Origin: Bremia lactucae
Taxonomy: Eukaryota > Oomycota > Peronosporomycetes > Peronosporales > Peronosporaceae
Direction of reading: 5' to 3'
Assembly: GCF_004359215.1 (NCBI RefSeq)
Contig: NC_090617.1
Location: 784,610-848,609, forward strand
Length of the DNA: 64,000 nucleotides
Shown: positions 10,470-21,539 of the stretch, piece by piece
Position numbering within the stretch: the first letter of the stretch is position 1
Layout of the letters: every line of letters begins with the position of its first letter
Program-made: the position numbers and the translations under genes
Notes under the pieces: generated by a model
The model's database searches: none
What the model was told of the DNA's origin: nothing
The model's input: the letters and a program-made list of their open reading frames with translations, nothing else

Positions 10470-11860
10470 ATGATGCCACCTAAAAGGGGCATTGTTGTTG
10501 GTTCGTCTGCAAAGACACCTATTCAACCACCGCGAAGCGCACGCGCCGCGTTGACACGCCGCCGTCGCCCAGTGCCACAGTTACAACGTCGACAGCCACT
10601 GCTGCTATCGCGTTAACTGGGCTTAATGATCCCTCCCACGTTAACAGTGAGGATGTCGATCCGTCGCCATTGTCGACAACAATGAGTCGACACCGTTGCC
10701 ATCACCTCATATGTAGTGATGCAGACAACGAGCTTATGAGGAAGGATGATGGCACGATATTGCCCATCCAAACTTCACCCATTGTTCCTAACATGGAGAC
10801 AACAAAGTTTTCCAATGCTGTCTCGTCGTCTCCGCTGGCTAGAGCAGCGACCATTAATGAGAGCGCCGCCCTTAAAGGCGCAGCCGCTTCTCCGTTGGTT
10901 AAGACCACAACGTCTAATGCTCAGTCCATTATTCACAATGGTTCTGACATAGAGGTTCCTGAGCCTAAAGCTCCGCCGACGACACGTGGCTGTGCTCAGT
11001 TGGTGTCACAAGCCAGTCGTTTAGAACGTGGCTATGTGACGGGTGGCATATAACTGATGCCCTCTCCATCTAATGGGTATGTTTAAATGGGCCAAGAGCG
11101 TCGCTTCTAGAGCGCGCTCCTCTAGACGCACATAATTTAATGGCGTCTATGATGCATGGAGGTCTTAGGGGAAATCGCTTGGACGTGTTTTTCCGATCCT
11201 GGTCGTGTCAGAATTCACGCGCCACATTCATCCGCATTAAGATGCGATGAAACAGCGATCGCAGCGAATTAATTTCGCCCGCTTGTGTGTGATGGACATC
11301 ATGGGCGGTACTGTACCTGTTTCTTCCCACTACGCTACTTCTGCTAGTTCATTTGAGATTAGCGAAGAGGCCTCAGCTGGTGCTCCTTTTCTTACACAAT
11401 CACCAGATCGGGCACATCAATACGTAGGGTATCGATCGGTTCGCTAGAGTCAAAACTCTTCGGGTATTATCTTCATTCGAATAGGATCTTATACCTTTGC
11501 ATCACGGAGCGCTGGGTAAGCAACCTTTCAACAAGGAAGAGTTAATTTACACCCGCATCTATCAGTGCAGGCGGCGCCAGATAGGAGTGGCAATCTCGCC
11601 TACCTACTCGCGGCTGCCTTACCTTCGTCCGTCACGTCGCAGTCTGTAAGCGCTGCCGAACGACGTAATGTGGATCTCGAGGGTCAAGTCTTGCGACTGA
11701 CCTCGGATCTTTAGGAAGTCCGCGCGAAGGATCGTCAGGGCTATGAGCTCCTAAATCTTCGGCTTGATATCCTAAAAAGTTAATGCTGTTTGAGTTACCC
11801 ACATTGCGCGCGTGGTATCCCTCGCTGTCCGAGTCGTTATCGTGGTGATAGATTCATTCG
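10470..11860 (+). pseudogene. Gypsy-A gag N-terminal region
   Basis: The frame begins at ATG (MMPPKRG) just after GGCGCCA, in the leader downstream of the LTR. It contains a Ser/Thr/Pro/Ala-rich piece (10670-11053) and, after several stops, a charged piece near 11660-11770 that looks coiled. No zinc knuckle occurs here; that part is on the opposite strand at about 15750-15850. The copy is heavily mutated. Confidence 0.55.
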
Positions 11861-11861
11861 G

Positions 11862-12780
11862 CTAAAAGTTTTTCACCTTCACCGTCACCCAATCGGCGCT
11901 CGACTCACAGTCGACGTCACCATCGGTCTCCTTAGACGGATGGGAGTATGTGACCTCATTTGAGTCTACATACCGTTTCCGACGACCTACGTAAAATATG
12001 GGGTGCGTGTTCATATACGGGGGAAGGGTGAGCCTATAATTTAGGTCTCCAACCTCTTCTACCACCGTAAAGGGCACAATAAAACGCGGCAACAACTTCA
12101 TAGTACCTCCAGGTAGTACAATAAAATTGCATTTTTAGGTAGGGTAGCAGTACTTAATAGTATTTCCCCCCCTACTCTAAAGCGCTCATTATTCTTGCCA
12201 CCGCGTCACGGACTTTACGTGTGATGGCTAATCGCTCATCCACAAAGCGTTGAGCTTCGCTCACGCTTTTAGCCACAAGCTCTCCTATGACACCGCCGAG
12301 AGGTCGGTCATAGGACGTAATTTTCTTGAGCACTGCTAAACTGGCAGGGTCACTAGGGCAAGCTTCTGTCTTTGACATGATACTCTTGCGGCTCATCGTC
12401 ATATTGACGAAACTATGTCCCTCTTTCGCACCGAGCATAGTGAGAGGCCCTCCCCCACTAAGCCTCGGGCTGTGCACAAACGAGACTTACGCCCGAGGAT
12501 GGCGCAGTCCGTTAATATAGGACGGTGTCTCACCCGTTTTGGCGTGGACACTGTTATTTATAGCGAACTCCACAAAGGGCAATTGGTTGCTCGATTCTTT
12601 GGCAGTTGCTATCGTGCGTAAAAATCCACTACGATCCGATTGGCACGTTCTGTTTCGCCGTCTGTCTGGGGATGATCTGCGGTCGACATGTGAGGCTTGC
12701 TACTTAGCAGCTCAAACACATGTCTTCAAAAACCAGACGTAAAATGTAGATCCCGGTCCGATACTATGGACTCGGGCATT
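11862..12780 (-). pseudogene. Gypsy-A integrase C-part and chromodomain-like end
   Basis: Minus-strand 12101-11862 encodes a typical gypsy integrase tail (GDLNYRLTLPPYMNTHPIFYV, then RRKRYVDS), the segment that precedes or forms a chromodomain. 12477-12172 carries the upstream integrase piece (AQRFVDERLAITRKVRDAV). Stops and frame changes separate them. The zinc-binding and DDE core is not clearly readable. Confidence 0.7.
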
Positions 12781-12788
12781 TCGTGTAG

Positions 12789-13490
12789 TCAATATACATG
12801 ATCTAGGAACAAGAGAGCTGCCTCCTTGTCTGTGATCGATGTTTTACATGGGGTTACCTTTCGTTCGCCAAAGCGATCCAACAGTAGGCGACAATGTTCG
12901 TCCTTACTGTAACTCTCATTTATTTCGGAGGCCAATGAGTTCGTTACGTGGAACGCTGCATGGCTGCCAACATTGACTGTCTCAACTTGTGCCTTAGCAC
13001 GAGACACACTCTCCTGGTGTCTTGCCTCGAAGTCTAGCCTGCGCGAAGAAGCGTCAGCCACGACAATTGCCTTGCCCGGCTTATATTCAACTTTAAGATT
13101 AAGTTCAGAGGAGAATGTTAGCCATCTCGCCATTCGAGGCGAGAGGTGCAGTGAGACTTTATTGCGGTCCACAGTGATGCGTGATCCGTTTAAACCACAA
13201 ATGATTCGGTGCCCAAGAGGTGCACTCAAAACTTGACAAGAGCATATTTTCATGAAACTAGCTCTTTGTCATGCACAGAGTGATTCAATTCTGCAGCTTT
13301 TAATAGCCGGGACTGATAAGAGATGACACGGTTGACGCCGTCGTCATCCTTCTGCATGAGCGCGCTGCCGATAGCAAAATTACTTGCATCGCAGACGACG
13401 CTAAAAGGCTTATCTGCGTTTCGCAATGCCAGACCGGCGCCTCTAAGAAAGGATTGCTTCACGGATGTGCATCTTATTAATCTTTTCAAC
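12789..13490 (-). pseudogene. Gypsy-A RNase H region
   Basis: Minus-strand pieces carry family hallmarks in order: FSVVCDASNFAIGSALMQ and HDKELVS (13489-13250), then LSPRMARWL and KVEYKPGKAIVVADA (13253-12789). These are the RNase H core and C-terminal part of a Ty3/gypsy pol. A frameshift near 13250 splits the domain. Paralogous plus-strand sequence is at 37380-37970 and 41590-42180. Confidence 0.85.
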
Positions 13491-13499
13491 TAAAACCAT

Positions 13500-14300
13500 T
13501 CTGCGTCCTTTTTAAGGTGGTCAGATAACGATTTAGTTCGCTCAGCATAATTCTTACTATACTTATGCATGTAATTAGCGAGCCCAAGGAAATGGCAAAA
13601 ATCCTTCACGTGCCGTGCGTGGGATTGGCCATTCCTTTACTGATTTTGCCTTTTCTGGCTCTGGTCGTACACCATGTGTACCTACGATGTAGCCCAGCAC
13701 AGGTATCTCAAAGACCCCTACGACGCACTTTTGCAAGCTGACGTATAATTGGGACCCCTATGACGCACGTTTCCAAGTTGACGTACAATTTTTGTCCTCT
13801 AGAGTCTACAGCACAGCGTCTTAATGACGCTTGTGCGACTTTACTGCGCTCAGCCCGTCCTCGGCCCTACTATGCACGAATACATCGTCAAAGTAATAGG
13901 GCGCGAAGGCACAGTGTTGACGCATCACGTGAGCCACCACTCGGTTTAATGTCAAACATTGGAACATCACAAGCCACTCCCAAAGCATACCGCTTGGAAT
14001 GCTTACAGCTGTTTTGACTACATCGAACTCCCTCATTAGTACCTGATAGTAGCCATCCTTTAAATCTAACGCGGAAAGATAGTTGACATTCCCATGGAGT
14101 TCAACAAAGAATCTTTCCGCGGGATTGGCGTTTACTGGGTATGGTCACCGTGTTTAGCTTATTGTAAGTATGAACCACGCGCCATCCACCTGTGGCTATA
14201 CGCACACAAAAGGGCGGGCTGCAGTGAGGCAACTTGCTCTCACGTACATGTCCCGCCTTGGCTCGCTTGTCGAAGAGACTCATCGATATAATCGACTTAG
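13500..14300 (-). pseudogene. Gypsy-A reverse transcriptase remnant
   Basis: The minus frame at 14036-13821 includes YYFDDVFVHS, the RT active-site box with Phe in place of the usual variable residue before DD. Fingers and palm sequence upstream is broken into short frames. This is the only gypsy-A copy in the window that retains the RT active site; the copies at 36 kb and 40 kb lack it. Confidence 0.75.
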
Positions 14301-14999
14301 TCTCTCGGCAACAGCCATTGCCTGGTCACACAATAGTTGGTGCCAGGTTCGAGGTTATTTTCGTGCCCGATGGCTCTTTATGCTGGTAGGCGGCTCGGCA
14401 CTTCTTTTGGGAACACATCGCGATGCTTCCACATAACCTCAAGAAACGGAATGTCTCTCAAGGAATCCTAGTCTCGAACAGCGAACCGTTTCCTTTTGTC
14501 AGTTTCTAGGACGCTTTCGTCCATTGTGGACGACGAACAACAGTCCACCAATTCTCTTCTGGAACTGGTGTGACTATTTCGTTGATCTTTCCTTCCTTTA
14601 ATTTGGCAAGGAACAGATCCCACGACATTTCCGGGAGTTTTACTATCTCTTCGGCAGATTTAAAGACTTACCGGAGCACCTCAACCGAGGATGCCTTCGC
14701 AATGTTGTTTTTGACGGCCTCGAACACCTCGTTCGAAGGCCCGTCCTCTTCAATTTGGAACGATCCAAAGGTCACTCATTTTGACGTGCCTTTGATCGTC
14801 CTAATCTGTCGGGTACTCGTTCTTCGAGTCACCACGACCTTTGACTGGGAATGGGGTGCCGTTGCTCTCCTGGCTAACGAACCATTTTCAAAAGCACCAG
14901 GCTCTAGGCACTGTGCCGGTTTATGCGACACTTGACTTCCTGTCAGCTCGCCATCTACTGCCACAGACTTTCGGCTCTGTGCAGGACTACGGGACACAT

Positions 15000-15605
15000 G
15001 TCTACTTGTCATTGCCCTTTCCCTACCTCAGTCTCCACGGGCTGGGTAGGACCTGTGTCACCTGACATTCAGTAGGTACACTTCCAACTACACGAAGCTT
15101 AGGGATCTGGGTAGAATTTTGTAACGTTTGACATCCCGTCAGCGCATTCTCCACTGTGTTTGTCACGACATCAGTTGCATATGCCTCTCGCAGGAGCACA
15201 ATCTTTCCGGTGTCCTGCGTGGAGCTTGAAAATGTGTGTGTACGCCAGTATATCCATGGTTGGTGTTTTGCCAACCATGGAGAGTCCGTATGACCTCATC
15301 CTAGGCATGCCTAGGATGAGGTCATACGGACTCTCCATTCCTAGCACTGTGAACTTCTCCTTACAAGAGAAGTCACTAAAGTTGAAGGCGAGTTCTACCT
15401 GAATTTTCTAAGACTTAACGAGCGCGCCGTTCGCTAAACGAACAGTTGCCTCTTCTCGCTTGCCGTCCTGGCAAAGCGATTCAAACATCGCCGATCTCTT
15501 TCTTAGACCCGCACCCGAATCCACCGGGAGGTTCATCACCTGGTCATAGCCTCGTACTTGAGCGCTATAGGCTAGCAGGGTTAAGGTCCGATATTTCGGT
15601 GCCAC
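15000..15605 (-). pseudogene. Gypsy-A protease region
   Basis: 15605-15408 on minus contains LPVDSGAG, the aspartic protease D-S-G box, with QVRGYDQVMN before it. The following sequence (ESPYDLILGMP) is interrupted by a palindromic insertion at 15277-15338, after which the normal KHQPWIYWRT continuation appears (15274-15023). Confidence 0.75.
15277..15338. repeat. Perfect 62-base palindrome in the protease region
   Basis: Symmetry axis between 15307 and 15308 (GGCATGCC core), with all 31 pairs matching. On the minus strand, the expected ESPYDLILGMP is followed by its own reverse complement instead of the next family residues. Sister copies at 36880-36945 lack the extra inverted piece, so this is a local inverted duplication. 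Confidence 0.9.
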
Positions 15606-15712
15606 AGGGACTATGCTGTCAATCTGTTTGACAGCTCTGAACTTAGGGGTAGCTTTAGAGTCCGCGTCAGCAGGGCATGCGTCCCTACTACGCTAATGCA
15701 TTTCCCGACCCC

Positions 15713-16908
15713 TCAGTGGTCGATGCAGAACTCATGCGTCTCGCACGCTGGTTCTTGCCATCGCCAATTGGAAGGGAGTCCTCTTGCTGGGCGTCTTCGC
15801 CCTAGCAGGGACCCTGACATAGCAGCGAGATATCCTATTGCCGCACTTGCCGCTTTTAAAGCAGACAACATCTGCATTGCCCAACTCCATGGGAGTGGCA
15901 TGTACTTGTACTGTATCTTTCAATCCGAGTCTTCACATCGATGGACGAAAGTGCCCTCGATGTGAAGACTCGGATTGAAAGATACAGTACAAGTACTTAT
16001 AACCTATCCACTCATACTACTATCTCGGCCGACGGCTTTACCAAGCTGTCGCCGAGGAACTTTTGTGATATGCTCCTCAACTAAGTCAAAATGGATTGCC
16101 TCTTCCATCCTCGACGGCACCTTTCTGTAAAGGAGCCGTCGCGATGGGCCATGGTGTAGTCCGTTTATAAACGTGGGCACCTTAATGTGCTCCGGAATCG
16201 GACATACAGTAATGGATACCGACAGCGAGCGCATCTCTTGCACATACTCTTGCAGAGATCACTTTGCTTGTCGCATTCCAAAGAAGCGTGCCTGAAGCAA
16301 CACCTCGTGGTTCGGCGGATGTACATTGTGCAAATCTTTGTCTTATAGATGGTTCATGTAGGGAACGCCTTAACGTCCGCCATAAGCGCCGAGTAAGCCC
16401 ACTCTGAGGCCATACCGCGCAGATGCGACATGGCGTATGACACCATCCGGCTGTCGTCCTCGATGAGCTGGGCGACACCGCATTGCTCCACGGCTAAAAG
16501 CCAGTGTACAATCGTATGCGCCGCAATCCCATCGAACTTGGGCGGATCCATCCGAATGGGCCTCGGCTGATGCGGCCGGGTAGAGAGCATCTCAACAGAA
16601 ATGTTACGCCTCAGATATTCCAGGGTCTGAGTGACAGACTCCGCCGCAGCATGGCCCTGTGCCTCGAAAGCGGTTCTCCGCTGTCCGAGCATGAGTGCCT
16701 CAAATTGCTCAACTCAGCAGCATGGTGCTCAGGGAAATTGCCAAAGAGCCTGGCCAGGGCTTGTTTACCAAGACCTGCGCCAAGTGCTCTGCCATCGCCC
16801 AATGATGTTCGGATAGGTGGGAGAAATGGGCCTAAACGGTATTGAGGCTCATCCTCACGTACACGCGCAGAGATGCGGGTCTTGTGAAGGATTTCAAGTG
16901 CTGCCAAG
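15713..16908 (-). pseudogene. Gypsy-A gag C-part with zinc knuckle remnant
   Basis: Minus pieces in order: 16937-16611, 16692-16354 (RMDPPKFDGI, the gag capsid start common in oomycete gypsy elements), 16243-16004 (KVPTFINGLHHGP), and a knuckle remnant at about 15870-15800 (VVCFKSGKCGNRISRCY, where the second Cys of CxxC is Ser). Frames shift several times. A hairpin insertion at 15902-15996 lies between capsid and knuckle. Confidence 0.75.
15902..15996. repeat. Hairpin: 40-bp perfect stem, 15-base loop
   Basis: Left arm 15902-15941 and right arm 15957-15996 are exact reverse complements around the loop TGGACGAAAGTGCCC. The equivalent place in the gypsy-A copy at about 36300-36340 has no such arm, so the inverted copy arose here. 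Confidence 0.9.
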
Positions 16909-17363
16909 TGTAGGCGGGCACGTCTCAATGCGGCCAAGCTCTACTTAAGCATACACCCTAGCACAGCGAGGAAGCGGTTTGACCTTCTACTCTCGCGTGC
17001 AGTGAGGTTGTTGTGGTGGGCGCCTTAGCGAATTCACCCAACGCACTAAGTATTCAGGTATACGTGTCGTCACGGGAGCGGTGATCCGGCTTCTCGTGCG
17101 CACTTACCAAGTAGGAAGTAGTTTATAGACTGTAGGTAACACTAATGTGTATTGCGAGCATATCGTTCTAGATATCTCGCGTAACGGATGACGCTAGACG
17201 TGAATGCCCTCAATGACATCACATACACAAGGGTGGGTCACAATGTGGACAATACCCAAGTGGAGGTCCAAGTACATTACATAATTAATTGACCACTCCG
17301 ATAAGTACACTTTGTGCACTTAACGGGAATTGAGTTACATCAGGGCAACTTAAGCCCGTTAAA
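16909..17363 (+). repeat. Gypsy-A right LTR
   Basis: Starts TGTAGGCGGGCACGTCTC and ends near CCCGTTAAA (CA end mutated). It aligns along its length with 9820-10342 but is ~70 bases shorter, having lost part of the stretch after GAAGTAGTTT. Its first base abuts inverted gag sequence. Confidence 0.8.
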
Positions 17364-18080
17364 ACATGCCAAGCCCACCATTATTATTGCAGGTAATTAT
17401 TGCTTCGCATAAATAGCGTTTTCTTTATTTTGCTGAATGCATTCGTCATAGAAAATAGCTCGTTCTGCAAAGTCCTTCGCAACCTACTGCGGCAACGTAT
17501 TCAGTAACAACTAACAACCGTAGGTTCGTACAGCGTCCTACGTTGTGTCAGCACCGCCATTTTTCTATCGCAAACGTTTTTGTCGTTCTTGGGAACTTCC
17601 TTGTACCAAACTTTTTTTGCCGATCATTAAGTGTCTTCTGCCAGCCATAGCAGCATATCGCTTTCTTGTCCATACCTTGATCAAGTGACTCGTTCAGTCA
17701 CATCATAGACCCTACTGGTATCTCCCCAAAAACAAAAAAATATACATCTCGAGTCAACTCGAGAACAATGCAAAAGTTTTGGCTAAAGAGGACACTGCTG
17801 GTCCAGAGTTACTTTAATTGGGGCGAGAGTGGGAATTAACTATTGCTAGACACCGTACGGCCTCAAGCCGGATTAAACAATATACAACCGCTGCCACGTT
17901 GCTCAATACGCTTGACCCGCAACAAGCACAACAGCCACTGAAGCCTTCACATTCATGAGTGTGTCTTCTTATGGCACACCAGCATCGAGTGAACGCCGTG
18001 GCATCGTAATAAATGCATCGATGTTCGGTTTCAAATTGAGCTCCTCTGCCATAAAGCCACGTTCACTGATGCCAAGACAT
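17364..18080. repeat. Effector-spacer module upstream of effector 1
   Basis: Non-coding. Blocks recur in the same order at 21540-22310, 23690-24910 and 28820-29320. Examples are the stretch around CTTGTCCATACCTTGATCAAGTGACT (also 28908-28933), AACAATGCAAAAGT (also 29017) and GCCGTGGCATCGT (also 24363). No shared open frame spans the copies. Confidence 0.7.
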
Positions 18081-18178
18081 ACACAATCCCCGTTAAGTGC
18101 ACAAAGTGTACTTAAAGCGTGGTCAATCTCTTAAGTAATGTAATTGAACCTACCACTTGAGTGTGGTTCACATTGTAA
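18081..18178 (-). repeat. Inverted gypsy-A LTR fragment near effector 1
   Basis: The reverse complement matches the 3' third of the gypsy-A LTR (CACTTAACGGGGATTGTGT and the CCACACTCAAGTGGTAGGT block). It lies about 160-255 bases upstream of the effector 1 ATG, between the spacer module and a minisatellite. Confidence 0.75.
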
Positions 18179-18184
18179 CGTCCG

Positions 18185-18264
18185 AGTATGGTTACGGATA
18201 AGTTTGGTTACGAATAATTATGGCTACAGTCAGTAATGGTTACGGTCAAGTATGATTACGGCCA
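18185..18264 (+). repeat. Minisatellite, five 16-base units, upstream of effector 1
   Basis: Five consecutive 16-mers: AGTATGGTTACGGATA, AGTTTGGTTACGAATA, ATTATGGCTACAGTCA, GTAATGGTTACGGTCA and AGTATGATTACGGCCA. The array ends 71 bases before the effector 1 ATG. I do not see it upstream of the other two effectors. Confidence 0.85.
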
Positions 18265-18335
18265 ATAGGTGCCCTGCGAGGTGAAAATAAATTTGTCATC
18301 GCTTCTAGGCGCTTCACCGCAGACAATTAAGACCA

Positions 18336-19811
18336 ATGCAGCTCCTTCTTTTCCTTCTACTAATTATCGTCTTGACTGCTGTGTACTGTGATCACATTAT
18401 GAAGGAAAGACGCCATCTCAATCAAAACGACGGACATGCGAGTTTACGAGCTAACTTTGCCAATGGTATCGAAAAAGATAAGGAAGAACGTGGCTTCAAT
18501 ATTTTTCGCAAAAAAAATCCTGTCGACAAAGCAGCGAGGTGGCTTTTGGAAGGGTACAAGCCCCTTTTAAAACAGCAAAATCCAATACAACGCGGTATTG
18601 AAATTCAAACATGGTTAAGCGTCATCGAGACGGAGCCTATCATGCCCAAGGATGTCATAACGAATATGGAATCCTACTTTAATTATGAAGAGTCTTTGGA
18701 GTTGTGTTTGTGGCTTGTACATGCCAAAAACCTCAAATTAAAAAATTGGGGCATACACGCACGTGATAAGTTGAATGCTGCAATTCTCGACGAAGAATCG
18801 TTTCCTACGATATTTAAAAAGAATCCTACCGTCAGTCTAATGTTTTTGGAGTTGAAAGACAAGATTCATTCCGAGGATCCAATTCTTTTAAAATGGTTTC
18901 AACACTTCAGCACGCATGAAACTGCAATTGGTGACAAAATATGTGAGAAAGACTTGTATACTTTGCTGAGTAAATCAATAGCGGAGATGGACCTGCTCCA
19001 GCTATTAAATTCACTCCAAACAAAGTCGGAATCGCAACTTTTAGCAGAACAAATGCTCATGTTCATGTCCAACGATGCTGATATTAGTATCAAAGTTCTA
19101 GCGGCTTGGCTAAAGGATAACAACGATCTTACAGAGTTTTGGAAAAGCTTCCCCCTTGACTTGACTCAAGTTCCCTTGTCACCAGCTTTTTCCGTGTGGT
19201 TAATTTCTTACCAGCAAGGCATGCAGAAAATGGGAACGACAGAAAGTAAGATATTTGGGCACCTAGTCGAACTAATTCATCGTTTTCCTAGTCCAGAACA
19301 GACATATGTTGCACGACTACATGAACTTGTAGCGGTGCTTGTATCGAGAGTGGATACAAACAAGAAAACAGCGGTTGCGGAACTTATGTTGCTGTCGGAC
19401 GGGGTCAATAATAAAGACTTGCGGGAATTTGTTATAAGGTCGCTGGCTATTGCTAACTTTGATCCATTAGACGCCATTAATGTCTTTGGTCTTGATAAAG
19501 TGATCGCAGCGGGCACAAGTGCCACCGTTGTTGGTGAACTTGTAATCAATTGGTGTAAATACATCGAGGGGTACAATAAACTCGCAGTTGTACAATTCAC
19601 TGTGGATAAAGCATATAAAGCTCTAGTAGTATTACTGAAACTAACGGACAATACCATCATCAACTTATACACGGCATTGTTTAACTCGACCAACCGAAAT
19701 TCTATTGCCACTGGCCTGTTGAATCTCATCATTGAAAACAAGATATACAACACCAAATCAAGCGACAGGTTTGCTGCTTTAATCAATTTGAATGCGATGC
19801 TACACTTGTAA
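18336..19811 (+). CDS. Secreted EER effector candidate 1 (degenerate RXLR)
   Basis: A 491-residue protein with a strong signal peptide (about residues 1-18, MQLLLFLLLIIVLTAVYC). ASLR at residues 35-38 sits where related oomycete effectors carry RXLR, and EER follows at 50-52 (KEERGF). The body is helical and Trp-rich, with blocks shared with the effectors at 25295 and 30009: KWFQHFST, FWKSFPL, and SPAFSVWLISY where the paralogs have LWLxAYG; the recurring W and Y could reflect a WY-type fold. It lacks the C-terminal NNAHVGTSRDA tail of its two paralogs and ends earlier. Such proteins are secreted and usually act inside host cells; the exact role is unknown. A single exon and the signal peptide at the first ATG support the start. 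Confidence 0.8.
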   Translation: MQLLLFLLLIIVLTAVYCDHIMKERRHLNQNDGHASLRANFANGIEKDKEERGFNIFRKKNPVDKAARWLLEGYKPLLKQQNPIQRGIEIQTWLSVIETEPIMPKDVITNMESYFNYEESLELCLWLVHAKNLKLKNWGIHARDKLNAAILDEESFPTIFKKNPTVSLMFLELKDKIHSEDPILLKWFQHFSTHETAIGDKICEKDLYTLLSKSIAEMDLLQLLNSLQTKSESQLLAEQMLMFMSNDADISIKVLAAWLKDNNDLTEFWKSFPLDLTQVPLSPAFSVWLISYQQGMQKMGTTESKIFGHLVELIHRFPSPEQTYVARLHELVAVLVSRVDTNKKTAVAELMLLSDGVNNKDLREFVIRSLAIANFDPLDAINVFGLDKVIAAGTSATVVGELVINWCKYIEGYNKLAVVQFTVDKAYKALVVLLKLTDNTIINLYTALFNSTNRNSIATGLLNLIIENKIYNTKSSDRFAALINLNAMLHL

Positions 19812-21539
19812 GCGAATCCCTTACGAATGCAATTTAAAAGCTACAAGAACAATATAAGTACCACATAAAACAAGAAGCCATTCACTAATTTTTCATCTGT
19901 GTAACAGTCTTGACATAAATGCTCGTTTGTGCATTTGTCACGACTAAGCTACACTAGAAAGTTGGCCAAAAGCGTGGCTTATCGTCAGTCAATGAAAAAG
20001 CCTTGATCAAAGTCTTTTAGCCTCTTGTAATGCCGCATCTTCAGTAGTCGTACAAATTGTTGCAACGAAACTTACAGGCCAATGCGACTACGTTAGCAGC
20101 ACAAAACGAGAATTCATTTAATTCATACCAGTCCTATAAATAGAAAGCCCGTCGACACTTGTCGGAGTTCAGTAAGTGTTTTCCGTCGTAGCACAATCAA
20201 CCACAGCTCCATTCTCGCATTTGGATGGACAGCACGGTATCCAGTTTTTTATCAAAAACAAAGCCTTCTCGAGAAGAATTGAATCGACTGTTCCTATCGA
20301 GGTGCGCTAGAACTTTTATTTCGGGTTTGTGAACTCATGCGCACGCGTCAAAAACGAGGCATGCATAGGTCTTCATGAATCGCCATGCATACTTTTTGAA
20401 AAAGCATTGGCGGTATACGAGGCATGAGGCTCGCAGAGGCAGCGAGTAGCAATAAGTATTCGCTTTTCAGCTCCGTGTGATCGGCTGAGTCAACGAGCAA
20501 TTAGAGGCCCAATTAAGTGATACGTCATTGACAGCGGTTGCATGGCCATAAATTGCATACGGGCTGCAAGAAATCAAATCGCAGCGTAACTATTGAGCCA
20601 TTCTGAAGACGCTGAACGTCGGGCAACGTAGCGTCTATTTCGCATACAGCAAGACATGTAGGCGCATGCGTCCGTTATAGTAATCTGATTATCCAGCAGC
20701 TCCGAGCGTAAATCAATCGCCAGCATGACTATATTAAGAATGACCCTGAGGCACAACACACAAGCGTTGCGTCGCATGAATTTGCTTGCACATTCACGAC
20801 GTTAAAAAGCCGTTCTTATCATGCGTCATAGTCGATACTCGTGCGCGAAAACTAGACTCCCTTCGCATTAATTGCCTGCCTTGCGATTCTGTAGAGCTCA
20901 CAACAGTCGCGTAGAAAACAGCATGCATTACCCCGTTCTACATAATGACTGTGTCCCGCTAATTTTGATAAGACCAAACGATTATTAGCCATAAGAGGTA
21001 ATCCATCGTTTAAAAAAATCGTCTTCTTCTCCTATACTTGCAAATCGTAGCATTTTGATGCTCTGCCACGATGAATTAACAATACACAACACTGCGTTCT
21101 TGCCACCGGATTGCCTGACATCCTTGCACCCAAGAGATCAGTGAGAGAAACTTTTACCGTCTTCATTCACCACCACTTCATTCTCCTCATCGCTTGCACT
21201 ATCGTCACCGCACGTATTTCGACTTTAAAAGACACTGCAGTTTAGTACATAAGATATTCTTCCACCACATTGATCGCTTTTGCATTTCCATGCAATGAAG
21301 TGCAGCAATTCAATGTCGCGCATGCTTCCACCAGCGTAGAAGAATCATAAAATCACATATTGCATATTAACAAGGTCGCAATCGCAAACAGCTTTCTTCG
21401 ACCAGGGAGCATCAATTAAGTTCGATTCGATTCAACGCTTTCAGACCACTTCTTTGTATGCGTCATCACCACGTTGGAAAGATCGTGGCTAGAAATGCAT
21501 CATTGAAAGCCATTCAACTTTAAATATAGTGCTATCTGG
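19812..21539. other. Spacer downstream of effector 1
   Basis: Non-coding, AT-rich. 20120-20900 is repeated downstream of effector 2 at 27700-28480 (shared TTCGCTTTTCAGCTCCGTGT and CAACGAGCAATTAGAGG-like blocks). The remainder shows no gene. Confidence 0.6.

Larger units (their letters stand above)
9820..17363 (+). mobile_element. Ty3/gypsy element (gypsy-A) with inverted interior
   Basis: Two LTRs in the same orientation bound 7.5 kb. After the left LTR, a gag N-region reads on plus (10470-11860). From 11865 to 16908 every retroelement domain reads on minus, in the order gag, protease, RT, RNase H, integrase, chromodomain going leftwards. Flipping this block would restore the LTR-gag-PR-RT-RH-IN-LTR order, so an in-place inversion of about 5.04 kb is the simplest reading. 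Its right breakpoint is the first base of the right LTR. All frames are broken. The flanks are two halves of an effector-spacer module; I could not confirm a target duplication. Confidence 0.75.

Noticed and set aside
9815..17368. Target site duplication around the gypsy-A element
   Set aside because: ACAAT on the left and ACATG on the right agree only in part and the right LTR end is mutated; not called.
18185..18264. CRISPR-like repeat array
   Set aside because: The units are adjacent 16-mers without spacers, in a eukaryotic genome; a minisatellite fits.
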